From the NCBI GenBank assembly GCA_903849835.1, contig CAINKA010000029.1:1-17987 (forward strand): DNA of 17,987 nucleotides, in the 5' to 3' direction. The notes under the pieces were generated by a model. That model did no database searches, was not told the origin of the DNA, and was given only the letters and a program-made list of their open reading frames with translations. Source of the DNA: an uncultured Alphaproteobacteria bacterium (GTDB lineage Bacteria; Pseudomonadota; Alphaproteobacteria; Rickettsiales; UBA1997). Every line of letters begins with the position of its first letter. The stretch's first letter is position 1. Positions 1 through 6,098 of the stretch are shown piece after piece. Both the position numbers and the translations under genes were made by a program.

Positions 1-69
1 AAGATTGCTGATTTAAAAGAATCAGAAGTGCCAAGAGAGCTAGGAAACAGTAGCTTCAGACACTTTTAA
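1..69 (+). CDS. C-terminal end of an unidentified protein (5' part outside the window)
   Basis: An open plus-strand frame runs from the window edge for 22 codons to a TAA at 67-69, with a second TAA directly after it. The peptide ends in ELGNSSFRHF and has mixed charged and polar residues. I do not recognise the family. It is convergent with the minus-strand acs gene. The AT-rich bases after it (70-105) lead into a plus-strand ribosome-binding site and start codon, so this may have been the first of two genes in tandem. Because only 22 codons are visible, this could be a chance open frame. Confidence 0.4.
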   Translation, partial: KIADLKESEVPRELGNSSFRHF

Positions 70-94
70 TAACAAGAAAAATAATTAAAAAATT

Positions 95-189
95 AAGGAA
101 AATTTATGAAAGAAAGTTTAGGTGATTTGCGACAGCCCCAACAAGAAAAATTTTTTCCGGCTTCGCGATTGCGCCAATTTCTTTTTTAA
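95..189 (+). other. Ribosome-binding site and start of a possible truncated gene, running into the acs 3' end
   Basis: AAGGAA at 95-100 sits five bases before an ATG at 106-108, which is textbook spacing. The frame reads MKESLGDLRQ and continues to a TAA at 187-189, only 27 codons. The later codons are simply the opposite strand of acs. The natural reading is that this was the start of a second plus-strand gene, following the one that ends at 69, and that its body was lost when acs sequence was joined to it. It could also be a coincidental motif in AT-rich sequence. I cannot say what the original gene was. Confidence 0.3.
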
Positions 190-1963
190 TCAGCTCCACG
201 ATTTCAGATTTTAATTCTTCCTCCGACTTACGACTTACGCCTAACGCCTTACGACTAACAAACGCAAAAATCCCCTCCCCTTTAATTTCATGCGGAACCC
301 CAATTACCGCGGATTCCGCGACTTCTACGTGCGAGTTAATCGCATTTTCGATTTCTGCCGTGCCGAGGCGGTGGCCGGAAACTTTGATTACGTCGTCGGT
401 GCGGCCGATGATTCTGTAGAGACCGTCAGCATCACGGAAAGCACCATCTCCGGCGGAGTAACGACCATTTTGAAAATAAGTTAAAAACTTTTCCTCATCT
501 CCCCAAACCCCGCGAGCCATGCTGGGCCAAGCTTGCGCGAAACACAGATTTCCAACCTTTCCAATTTCAGAAACTTCATTTCCAGAATCGTCGAGCAAAA
601 TTGGCGCAATTCCCGGCAAAGGAAAACCAGCGTGAGCTGGCTTGCTGTCTGCAACGCCAGCGAGTGACGCAATCATTACTCCACCCGTTTCGGTTTGCCA
701 CCACGTGTCGGTGATTGGACATTTTTTGCCGCCGACTTTTTCGAAATACCAATCCCACGCTTCCTCGTTGATTGGCTCGCCGACTGTGCCGAGGACGCGT
801 AGCGACGAAAGATCGTGGCCCTCCACAAACTCGTCGCCCTTCTGCATTAATGCGCGAATTGCGGTGGGCGCGGTGTAAAAAATATTTACTTTGTGTTTGG
901 CGATTACCTCCCAAAAGCGCGCCGGCGTTGGGTACGTTGGGATTCCTTCGAACATTAAAATTGTCGCGCCGTTTAAAAGCGGACCGTAAGCGAGGTAGCT
1001 GTGACCCGTGATCCAGCCAATGTCGGCGCTGCAGAAGAAGATTTCATTTTCGCGAAATTGAAAAACATTTTGGAAGGAGTAACCGGCGCAAACCATGTAG
1101 CCAGCGGTTGTGTGGAGGATTCCTTTTGGTTTGCCGGTGGAGCCGGAGGTGTAGAGGATGAAGAGTGGGTCTTCGGCTTCGTTAGCTGGGGCTTGGTGGG
1201 TGGTGGAAAAGTTTTTGATTTCATCTTGCCAGATCGAGATCTTGCGCAGGACGGGGTTTGTAACCCCGTCCTCGCGTTCATTTCTGCTGGAGCTTTGAAC
1301 TGAACGTGAGGACTGGATTACAAACCCCGTCCTGCTGTCGTGATTAGAGCGAGAATAAATCACCACCTCCTCAACACATTCACACTCCGCAACCGCCTCC
1401 CGCGCGATCTCAAACAGTTCGATTTTTTTGTCGCCGCGAAAAAGTAAATCCGCCGTCACCAACATTTTCGCGCCGCAATCTTGAATTCTTCCCGCCAAAG
1501 CCTTCGCTGAAAATCCGGCAAAGACCACGCAGTGAACAGCGCCGATCCGCGCGCATGCTAGCATCGCGACCAGTGCTTGCGGAATCATCGGCATGTAAAT
1601 GCAAACGCGATCACCTTTCTTGATGCCGCGCGCGATCAATAAATTCGCGAATTGGCAGACCTGCGCGTGAAGTTCGTTGTAAGTTATTTTTTGACTTTTT
1701 TCTGCCGGATCATTCGCTTCCCAGATCACCGCAATTTTGTCGCCGGACTGCGCTAGGTGCCGGTCGAGACAGTTGTAAGCGAGGTTGGTTTTACCATCTT
1801 CGAACCAAGAAATTTTGCCGCGCGACAAATCACAATCGGAAATTTTTTCCGGCTTTTTGAACCAGAAAAAATTGTCGGAAATTTTTTTCCAGAAATTTTC
1901 GGGATCAGAGATGGAGACTTGGTATTGTTGGGTGTAATCGGATTTTGAATTTATTTTGAACAT
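104..1963 (-). CDS. acs: Acetyl-CoA synthetase (AMP-forming), C-terminally truncated and carrying insertions; probably impaired
   Basis: Acs makes acetyl-CoA from acetate, ATP and CoA through acetyl-AMP in the cytoplasm. The 619-residue frame shows the ANL-family core: phosphate-binding loop YTSGSTGKPKG at 271-281, WWQTETGG at 421-428 and the hinge region GRTDDVIKVSGHR at 520-532. Normal Acs is about 650 residues and ends with a segment containing PKTRSGK, whose lysine catalyses adenylation. Here recognisable similarity stops near KPEKIFL (about residue 607), followed by an unrelated tail of about a dozen residues. The missing segment is not present in any frame downstream. Residues of about 210-240 come from an in-frame palindromic insertion, and a 7-base tandem repeat lies in the C-terminal domain. 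The start has GAGGA nine bases upstream. It is more G+C-rich than the ribosomal genes, and it lies beyond a terminator after ubiB. It is probably a decaying gene, although a residual half-reaction cannot be excluded. Confidence 0.88.
   Translation of the reverse strand: MFKINSKSDYTQQYQVSISDPENFWKKISDNFFWFKKPEKISDCDLSRGKISWFEDGKTNLAYNCLDRHLAQSGDKIAVIWEANDPAEKSQKITYNELHAQVCQFANLLIARGIKKGDRVCIYMPMIPQALVAMLACARIGAVHCVVFAGFSAKALAGRIQDCGAKMLVTADLLFRGDKKIELFEIAREAVAECECVEEVVIYSRSNHDSRTGFVIQSSRSVQSSSRNEREDGVTNPVLRKISIWQDEIKNFSTTHQAPANEAEDPLFILYTSGSTGKPKGILHTTAGYMVCAGYSFQNVFQFRENEIFFCSADIGWITGHSYLAYGPLLNGATILMFEGIPTYPTPARFWEVIAKHKVNIFYTAPTAIRALMQKGDEFVEGHDLSSLRVLGTVGEPINEEAWDWYFEKVGGKKCPITDTWWQTETGGVMIASLAGVADSKPAHAGFPLPGIAPILLDDSGNEVSEIGKVGNLCFAQAWPSMARGVWGDEEKFLTYFQNGRYSAGDGAFRDADGLYRIIGRTDDVIKVSGHRLGTAEIENAINSHVEVAESAVIGVPHEIKGEGIFAFVSRKALGVSRKSEEELKSEIVELIKKEIGAIAKPEKIFLVGAVANHLNFLS
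227..261. repeat. Heptanucleotide tandem repeat inside acs
   Basis: Five consecutive 7-base units on the plus strand read CTTACGA, CTTACGC, CTAACGC, CTTACGA and CTAACAA, close to a CTWACGM consensus. On the acs strand they encode a short run with SRK repeated (SRKALGVSRKS). This falls in a variable loop of the C-terminal domain, just before the helix leading to KKEIGAIAKP. A change of one unit would shift the reading frame, because 7 is not a multiple of 3. The region is about three residues longer than in typical Acs. Confidence 0.75.
1246..1335. repeat. 90-base palindromic element inserted in frame in acs (Rickettsia palindromic element-like in design)
   Basis: Arms at 1246-1284 and 1297-1335 are reverse complements at 35 of 39 positions, separated by a 12-base loop. 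The left arm contains a nested perfect palindrome, GGACGGGGTT / AACCCCGTCC with a TGT spacer, at 1249-1271. The right arm has a decayed copy of it. The element is 90 bases, a multiple of three, has no stop in the acs frame, and adds about 30 residues rich in Ser and Arg between VVIYSRS and the KISIWQDEI region, where ordinary Acs has a short linker. Rickettsia palindromic elements are known to insert in frame in coding genes in this way. I do not claim that this sequence belongs to a named RPE family. Confidence 0.8.
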
Positions 1964-1970
1964 AAAAAAT

Positions 1971-1978
1971 CATCCTCG
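1971..1978 (-). promoter_or_regulatory. acs ribosome-binding site, complementary to the upstream terminator stem
   Basis: On the minus strand CGAGGATG lies just before the acs ATG (1961-1963), with GAGGA as the Shine-Dalgarno core. The same eight bases are the exact reverse complement of CATCCTCG in the 5' arm of the ubiB terminator hairpin (plus-strand 2011-2018). The 5' arm could therefore pair either within the terminator or with this site. Pairing is visible in the sequence; a regulatory role is inference. Confidence 0.5.
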
Positions 1979-2021
1979 AAAAAAACCGCGACATCCTTGA
2001 CCTGAAAGGCCGAGGATGTCG
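1979..2021 (-). terminator. Intrinsic terminator after ubiB
   Basis: Read on the minus strand, a 14-position stem (plus-strand 2008-2021 with 1989-2002) has one G-U pair, one mismatch and a five-base loop. Three bases then precede a run of seven Ts (1985-1979). It begins seven bases after the ubiB stop codon. This should end most transcription from ubiB before acs, and no T-run follows the hairpin on the plus strand. Confidence 0.75.
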
Positions 2022-2028
2022 GGCACAT

Positions 2029-3321
2029 TTAAACGCTGCGCAAAAACTTCCGCGCCAACTCAAACAAATCACTCAACGCATCACGAATTTTAGCGTCAAA
2101 ACCAATATTTTTTTTCGCCCAATCTGTGATCCACGGACGAGCTAAATCCCAAATATTTAAATTTGGATCGAGGGTGACGCCGACCCCTTCAACCAAAAGC
2201 AAAGTCTTTTGCAGCAGCAGCAGCTCTGGGCGCGTGACCATTTGGTAATCGCGCGTCATTGCGATTAAATTGGATAAAAGTTTAGCGATTGAGACATCTT
2301 TGACATTCGAGCCGACAATTATTTCGCCGATTTTGCGGCAGGAAAGTGCGAGGTCGGCGACGCTGGTGGTGGCCGGCACGAGGCCAGCATCGACGTGGAT
2401 TTGCGCCACTCGCTGGTAATCTTTATTTAAAAATCCGATCAAAATTTCGGCGACGGCGAGACGAGTTTTTTTGTCGATTTTTCCGACGATTCCAAAATCA
2501 ACGACACCGATCGCGCCATTTTTTAGCAGAAATAAATTTCCCGGATGCATGTCGGCGTGAAAAAATCCGTGGACGTAAACTTGGCTGAAATAGCTAACGA
2601 CAAGGTTTTGCGCGATTTCTTTTTTGTCGAAATGCGAATTTTGAATTTGTTTTTTGTTGGAGAAGGGAATGCCGTCGAGCCATTCGAGCACCAAAATTTT
2701 CGACGTTGAAAATTGCCAAAAAATTTCCGGAACGTAAAAACCTTTCACGTCTTTTAAATCTTCGCGGAGCTTGGTGGCATTGGCCGCTTCCTGCAAAAGA
2801 TCGAGCTCACTTTTTGTGGTTTGCTGCAAAAGATCGGCAATGTCGTAAAAACTTTTTGCTAAAAATTTAGAAAAAATCGCGACGAATTTTATCAGCAATT
2901 TCAAAGTGGTAATGTCGCGAGCCATGATTTGCGCGATTCGCGGACGGAGGATTTTTACGGCAACGATTTTTTTATCGTGAAGTGTGGCGCGGTGAACTTG
3001 TGCGATTGAGGCTGAAGCAATGGGAGTAAAATCAAATTCAGAAAAAAATTTTGAAAAATTTTCGCCGAATTCTTGATCCAAAATTTTCTTAACTTTTTTG
3101 CTGCAAAATGAAGGAAGCTCGTCTTGAAAACTTGAGAGAGCGGAAGCTAATTTCTCACCGATTAAATCTGGGCGAGTTGACAACATTTGGCCGAGTTTGA
3201 TGAAGGATGGGCCTGAGAACCTTAGAAAACAATAGACTGCGCGACTTTTGTCAAGCGGATAAATCGGCGCAAAAATTAAAAATAAGAATGAGAGTCTAAA
3301 AAAATTGAGGATGGAAATCAC
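2029..3321 (-). CDS. ubiB: UbiB/ADCK-family atypical kinase of ubiquinone biosynthesis, short form
   Basis: UbiB proteins are membrane-associated kinase-like ATPases needed for ubiquinone (coenzyme Q) synthesis. Family marks in order are KLGQ at 42-45, the Ala-rich loop with IAQVH at 104-110, VAVK with Lys123, HADMHPGN at 255-262 and the metal-binding VVDFG at 273-277. The start is GTG at 3319-3321; an in-frame TAA four codons further upstream rules out a longer N terminus. At 430 residues it is shorter than the usual 500-550. The N-terminal stretch before KLGQ is brief, though hydrophobic at about 10-20, and the C-terminal membrane helices seen in E. coli UbiB are absent (it ends FELARKFLRSV). 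It lies 21 bases after the small membrane protein gene and is followed by a terminator. Confidence 0.92.
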   Translation of the reverse strand: MISILNFFRLSFLFLIFAPIYPLDKSRAVYCFLRFSGPSFIKLGQMLSTRPDLIGEKLASALSSFQDELPSFCSKKVKKILDQEFGENFSKFFSEFDFTPIASASIAQVHRATLHDKKIVAVKILRPRIAQIMARDITTLKLLIKFVAIFSKFLAKSFYDIADLLQQTTKSELDLLQEAANATKLREDLKDVKGFYVPEIFWQFSTSKILVLEWLDGIPFSNKKQIQNSHFDKKEIAQNLVVSYFSQVYVHGFFHADMHPGNLFLLKNGAIGVVDFGIVGKIDKKTRLAVAEILIGFLNKDYQRVAQIHVDAGLVPATTSVADLALSCRKIGEIIVGSNVKDVSIAKLLSNLIAMTRDYQMVTRPELLLLQKTLLLVEGVGVTLDPNLNIWDLARPWITDWAKKNIGFDAKIRDALSDLFELARKFLRSV

Positions 3322-3342
3322 GATTTTGATTTACACTGTTGG

Positions 3343-3693
3343 CTAATTCTGAGGAGCTGATGGATCTACTGCTATTGGACTTGCTGGAGCTGACGGAACA
3401 TGAGTTTGGTTCACATCAACTTTGATTTTGTTTAAATCAACTTCAACCCCAGCCCATCCGAATAGCTTGTTTAGAAGTTGTGAAATGACGTGCATGATGT
3501 TTCCAGTAACCTCTTGAACCCTTGAAATCACAAGCTTGAAAGCGTTTGCCGCTTCGGGAGATAAATTTAAAATTGTTACGACTTCCTCAACTGTGATGAT
3601 GTTTAAAGCCATCATTACCAACAAAAGTGCGAATGCTGTTGAAGCGAAAGTGAAGATTGTTCTGAGTGCAAAAAATGAGAGTAAATCGTTCAT
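3343..3693 (-). CDS. Small predicted inner-membrane protein of unknown function
   Basis: I do not recognise this 116-residue protein. It has one strong hydrophobic segment at about residues 12-33, with several Phe, Leu and Met, then an amphipathic region with VEEVVTILNLS and VISRVQEVTG, a second moderately hydrophobic helix at about 65-82, and a Pro/Ala/Ser-rich tail (97-116) with repeated SAP and DPSAP-like motifs. The ATG has no clear Shine-Dalgarno sequence. It lies 21 bases upstream of ubiB on the same strand, so the two are probably co-transcribed. Codon use and the long open frame support a real gene, but no homology is claimed. Confidence 0.6.
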   Translation of the reverse strand: MNDLLSFFALRTIFTFASTAFALLLVMMALNIITVEEVVTILNLSPEAANAFKLVISRVQEVTGNIMHVISQLLNKLFGWAGVEVDLNKIKVDVNQTHVPSAPASPIAVDPSAPQN

Positions 3694-3762
3694 GTTTTAA
3701 GATTTTTTATTTTTGATTGGATGGTGATTTTCTTAAATTTCAGGCTGGTTAATAGCAAGAAA
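3694..3762 (-). promoter_or_regulatory. Intergenic region, possible weak promoter
   Basis: This 69-base AT-rich gap separates the lipoprotein gene from the membrane protein gene and is the widest gap in the block between rplS and ubiB. On the minus strand TTGCTA is followed 17 bases later by TAAGAA, only a loose match to a sigma-70 promoter. No hairpin with a T-run is visible, so the upstream operon does not obviously end here. Confidence 0.2.
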
Positions 3763-4188
3763 TTATTTCGTAACACATTGCCCGAAATACATGCGTGGCG
3801 CAATCGGACGAGCGTTGTAATGCTGTTCGATTAGGTGGGCGAAAGTCATGTCGTAAATTTTTTCTTGTCGCGATGCGATTGTGAAAATTGGAGTTCCGTA
3901 TTTATCGAGGCAGTAATTTTGTTTCTTCAATAAAATTACCAAAAGATTCGCTTCCGCTTCGGTCATTTTTGGAATTTTTTTATCTTGTGGAGATTCAGAA
4001 TTTGCCTTCAAAAATTCATCATTCACAGAAAAGGTAAAAGAATTTTTACTGTCAGCATTACTGTGCATTATGACGCGACCGTAACGCGAAGGATCGGATA
4101 TGCAGGAAATTATGAGCAGAAAAAAAGGCAGAAAAGAAAAAATCTTTCTGCCTTCTTTTTGCAAGAATTGAAAATTAACTCTAAGCAT
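3763..4188 (-). CDS. Predicted small lipoprotein, translationally coupled to rplS
   Basis: This is an unrecognised 141-residue protein. The N terminus has basic residues (RK at 14-15), a hydrophobic stretch with FLPFFLLIIS, and Cys29 in a fair lipobox (IISC), so a lipid-anchored product of about 113 mature residues is likely. Two further cysteines lie near the middle (NYC) and close to the C terminus (GQC), and could form a disulfide. The chosen ATG at 4186-4188 overlaps the rplS stop (ATGCTTAG), which suggests coupled translation. An upstream ATG at 4207-4209 is open but would lengthen the overlap and place more charged residues before the signal. Coupling an envelope protein to a ribosomal operon is odd; its role is unknown. 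Confidence 0.65.
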   Translation of the reverse strand: MLRVNFQFLQKEGRKIFSFLPFFLLIISCISDPSRYGRVIMHSNADSKNSFTFSVNDEFLKANSESPQDKKIPKMTEAEANLLVILLKKQNYCLDKYGTPIFTIASRQEKIYDMTFAHLIEQHYNARPIAPRMYFGQCVTK

Positions 4189-4603
4189 TTGCTTGTTTTT
4201 CACCCTCAATTACTCCCGCTTTGTCAAGAAAATCTAATTTTTCTTTTATTCTTGAAGCCTTACCAGTTAAGGTGCGGAGGTAGTAAAGCTTTGCACGGCG
4301 AACAACGCCTTGTTTCAAAATTTCAACACCAGCAAGTAATGGGGAATGAATTGGAAATTTTCTTTCAACCCCAATTCCTGAGCTAATTTTTCTGACTGAA
4401 AAAGTTGCAGAATAATTTGAAACATTTTTTGCCTTAGCAATCACAACGCCGTTGAAGGCTTGAATGCGCGTGTTACCACCTTCGGTAATTTTATATTTTA
4501 CGCTGACAGTGTCGCCAACTTTGAATTTAGGCAATTCGAAGCCACGAGTTTCTTGAATTTTTTTTACTTGCTCTTTGGCAAAATTTAAAAGTAGGTTTTT
4601 CAT
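4181..4603 (-). CDS. rplS: Large ribosomal subunit protein bL19
   Basis: L19 lies at the interface of the ribosomal subunits. The 140-residue sequence has the family pattern: KFKVGDTVSVKYKI, then IQAFNGVVIAKA, then the SVRKISSGIGVERKFPIHSP block, and RRAKLYYLR near residue 110. It is longer than the E. coli protein (115) because of a C-terminal tail after GKASRIKEK, as is common in alphaproteobacteria. The gene follows rplQ by ten bases. Its usual place is the rpsP-rimM-trmD-rplS operon, so attachment to the alpha operon is unusual. Confidence 0.96.
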   Translation of the reverse strand: MKNLLLNFAKEQVKKIQETRGFELPKFKVGDTVSVKYKITEGGNTRIQAFNGVVIAKAKNVSNYSATFSVRKISSGIGVERKFPIHSPLLAGVEILKQGVVRRAKLYYLRTLTGKASRIKEKLDFLDKAGVIEGEKQANA

Positions 4604-4613
4604 AAAATTTTAA

Positions 4614-5003
4614 TTAAGATTTTTTCTCTGCTACAGCTTCAATAACAACTCTGTCAACAAGCTCCATTAGGGCCATTGGAGCTTTATCTCCCGTTCTAAA
4701 TCCGAATTTTAAAATTCTGGTGTAACCGCCATTTCTTTTCAAAACTCTTGGACCGATTTCTTTAAATAATTTTTCAGCGATTTCTTGATTGCCAAGAATT
4801 GAAATTGCCAAACGGCGATTAGCTAGCGTGTCTTTTTTTGCTAGAGTGATCACTTTTTCAACGATTGGTCTGAGCTCTTTCGCTTTTGGCAAAGTAGTTT
4901 TGATTGATTCGTGTTTCAAAAGAGCGATCGATAAATTGCGGAATAGCGCCTTTCTGTGAGCGCTATTTCTGCTAAGTTTTCTGCCTTTAATTCCGTGTTT
5001 CAT
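4614..5003 (-). CDS. rplQ: Large ribosomal subunit protein bL17
   Basis: L17 is a 50S protein near the exit tunnel. The 129-residue protein begins MKHGIKGRKLSR and has the conserved HRKALFRNL block, LPKAKELRPIVEK at about 39-51, and RNGGYTRILK with GDKAPMALMELV near the C terminus. The length is typical. The start is preceded by TAGGT about nine bases upstream. It follows rpoA as in other alpha operons, with a 12-base gap. Confidence 0.98.
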   Translation of the reverse strand: MKHGIKGRKLSRNSAHRKALFRNLSIALLKHESIKTTLPKAKELRPIVEKVITLAKKDTLANRRLAISILGNQEIAEKLFKEIGPRVLKRNGGYTRILKFGFRTGDKAPMALMELVDRVVIEAVAEKKS

Positions 5004-5015
5004 GTTTTTTACCTA

Positions 5016-6044
5016 CTAGAATTCTTTATTTTTTAGCTTCAAAAGTTCGTCGATGTTTTTTGGTGGCCAGTTAGAAAGTTTCATTCCAAAACCAAGTCCC
5101 ATTATTTTTAAATTTTCTTTCAATTCATTGAGTGATTTTCTGCCGAAATTTGCAGTTTTTAGCATCTCGGCTTCGCTTCTGGAGACTAGGTCGCCAACGT
5201 AAATAATATTTTCATTTTTTAAGCAATTATATGAGCGAACTGAGAGCTCTAATTCATCAATTGTTTTGAGAAGATTTTTATTAAATTCTGGCTCAGATGA
5301 AATTTCTTTTTGAATTGGAGCGTCAATTTTTTGAACATCGAAATTAATAAAAACTTGCAATTGCTCTTGCAAAATTTTTGCCGCAACGCCGATTGCATCT
5401 TGTGGGCTGATGGTGCCATTAGTGTCCACTTCCATGATTAATTTATCATAATCAGTGATTTGTTCGACACGTGCATTTTCAACTTTGTAGGAAACTTTTT
5501 TAACTGGACTAAAAACAGAATCGATTGAGATAACGCCAACTTGACGATCACCTTTCTTGCCTTGCTCAGCAACGACGTAGCCTTTTCCGCATTCGACATT
5601 CATTTGGATGTCGATTTTTGCACCTTTGTTGAGAGTGCAGATTAGCAAATCTTTATTTGCGATTTCAACTCCGGCAGGAAGCTCAATCACGCCAGCATAG
5701 ACTGGACCGACTTTGCTGGTTGAAAGTTTTAACACGCAAGGAGATGAATCACTTTTTGTAATCGCCAAAGATTTGAGATTCATGATGATGTCTAGCACGT
5801 CTTCTTTGACTCCATCAATCGCACTATATTCATGAGACACACCTTCAATTTTAACTGAGGTAACGGCAAAACCATTGATCGAAGAAAGCAAAACTCTGCG
5901 CAATGCATTTCCGAGAGTATCGCCAAAGCCTCTGGCAAAAGGCTCCATAACGATTACGGATTTTGTTACATTATCATAACCTTCCTTAACAACGATAGAG
6001 GTGGGCTTTGTAAGTGAGTGCCAACTTTCTTTTAGGATTGCCAT
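5016..6044 (-). CDS. rpoA: RNA polymerase alpha subunit
   Basis: Alpha dimerises to nucleate RNA polymerase assembly. The 342-residue protein has the N-terminal dimerisation domain with GNALRRVLLSS at 45-55 and the C-terminal domain (about 265-330) with LELSVRSYNCLKNENI and the helix-hairpin-helix FGRKSLNELKENL. The C-terminal domain binds promoter UP elements and activators. The length is normal for alphaproteobacteria. It sits between rpsK and rplQ. The 54-base gap before it is the largest in the alpha cluster, and no clear Shine-Dalgarno sequence precedes the ATG. Confidence 0.99.
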   Translation of the reverse strand: MAILKESWHSLTKPTSIVVKEGYDNVTKSVIVMEPFARGFGDTLGNALRRVLLSSINGFAVTSVKIEGVSHEYSAIDGVKEDVLDIIMNLKSLAITKSDSSPCVLKLSTSKVGPVYAGVIELPAGVEIANKDLLICTLNKGAKIDIQMNVECGKGYVVAEQGKKGDRQVGVISIDSVFSPVKKVSYKVENARVEQITDYDKLIMEVDTNGTISPQDAIGVAAKILQEQLQVFINFDVQKIDAPIQKEISSEPEFNKNLLKTIDELELSVRSYNCLKNENIIYVGDLVSRSEAEMLKTANFGRKSLNELKENLKIMGLGFGMKLSNWPPKNIDELLKLKNKEF

Positions 6045-6098
6045 ATTTGAAGAAATATTTTGGTTAAAAAATTAGAAAATTAATTCTGCGAGAATGTC

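Noticed and set aside
104..160. A frameshift hiding the normal Acs C terminus
   Set aside because: All three minus-strand frames past KPEKIFL were read to the window edge; none gives PKTRSGK or similar, so the segment is absent, not out of frame.
1001..1303. Open frame of 100 codons on the plus strand opposite acs
   Set aside because: It is a shadow of the G+C-rich acs coding strand, has a composition unlike a real protein and no ribosome-binding site, and it runs into the palindromic element.
3985..4386. Open frame of 133 codons on the plus strand across rplS and the lipoprotein gene
   Set aside because: It lies opposite a clear L19 gene and a coupled neighbour; there is no plausible protein family and no start signal.
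6083..6095. Small hairpin (ATTCT / AGAAT, three-base loop) between rpsK and rpoA, with T-rich sequence after it on the minus strand
   Set aside because: The stem has only five mostly A-T pairs and the Ts are interrupted. Ending transcription before rpoA would be unlikely without a promoter, and none is visible.
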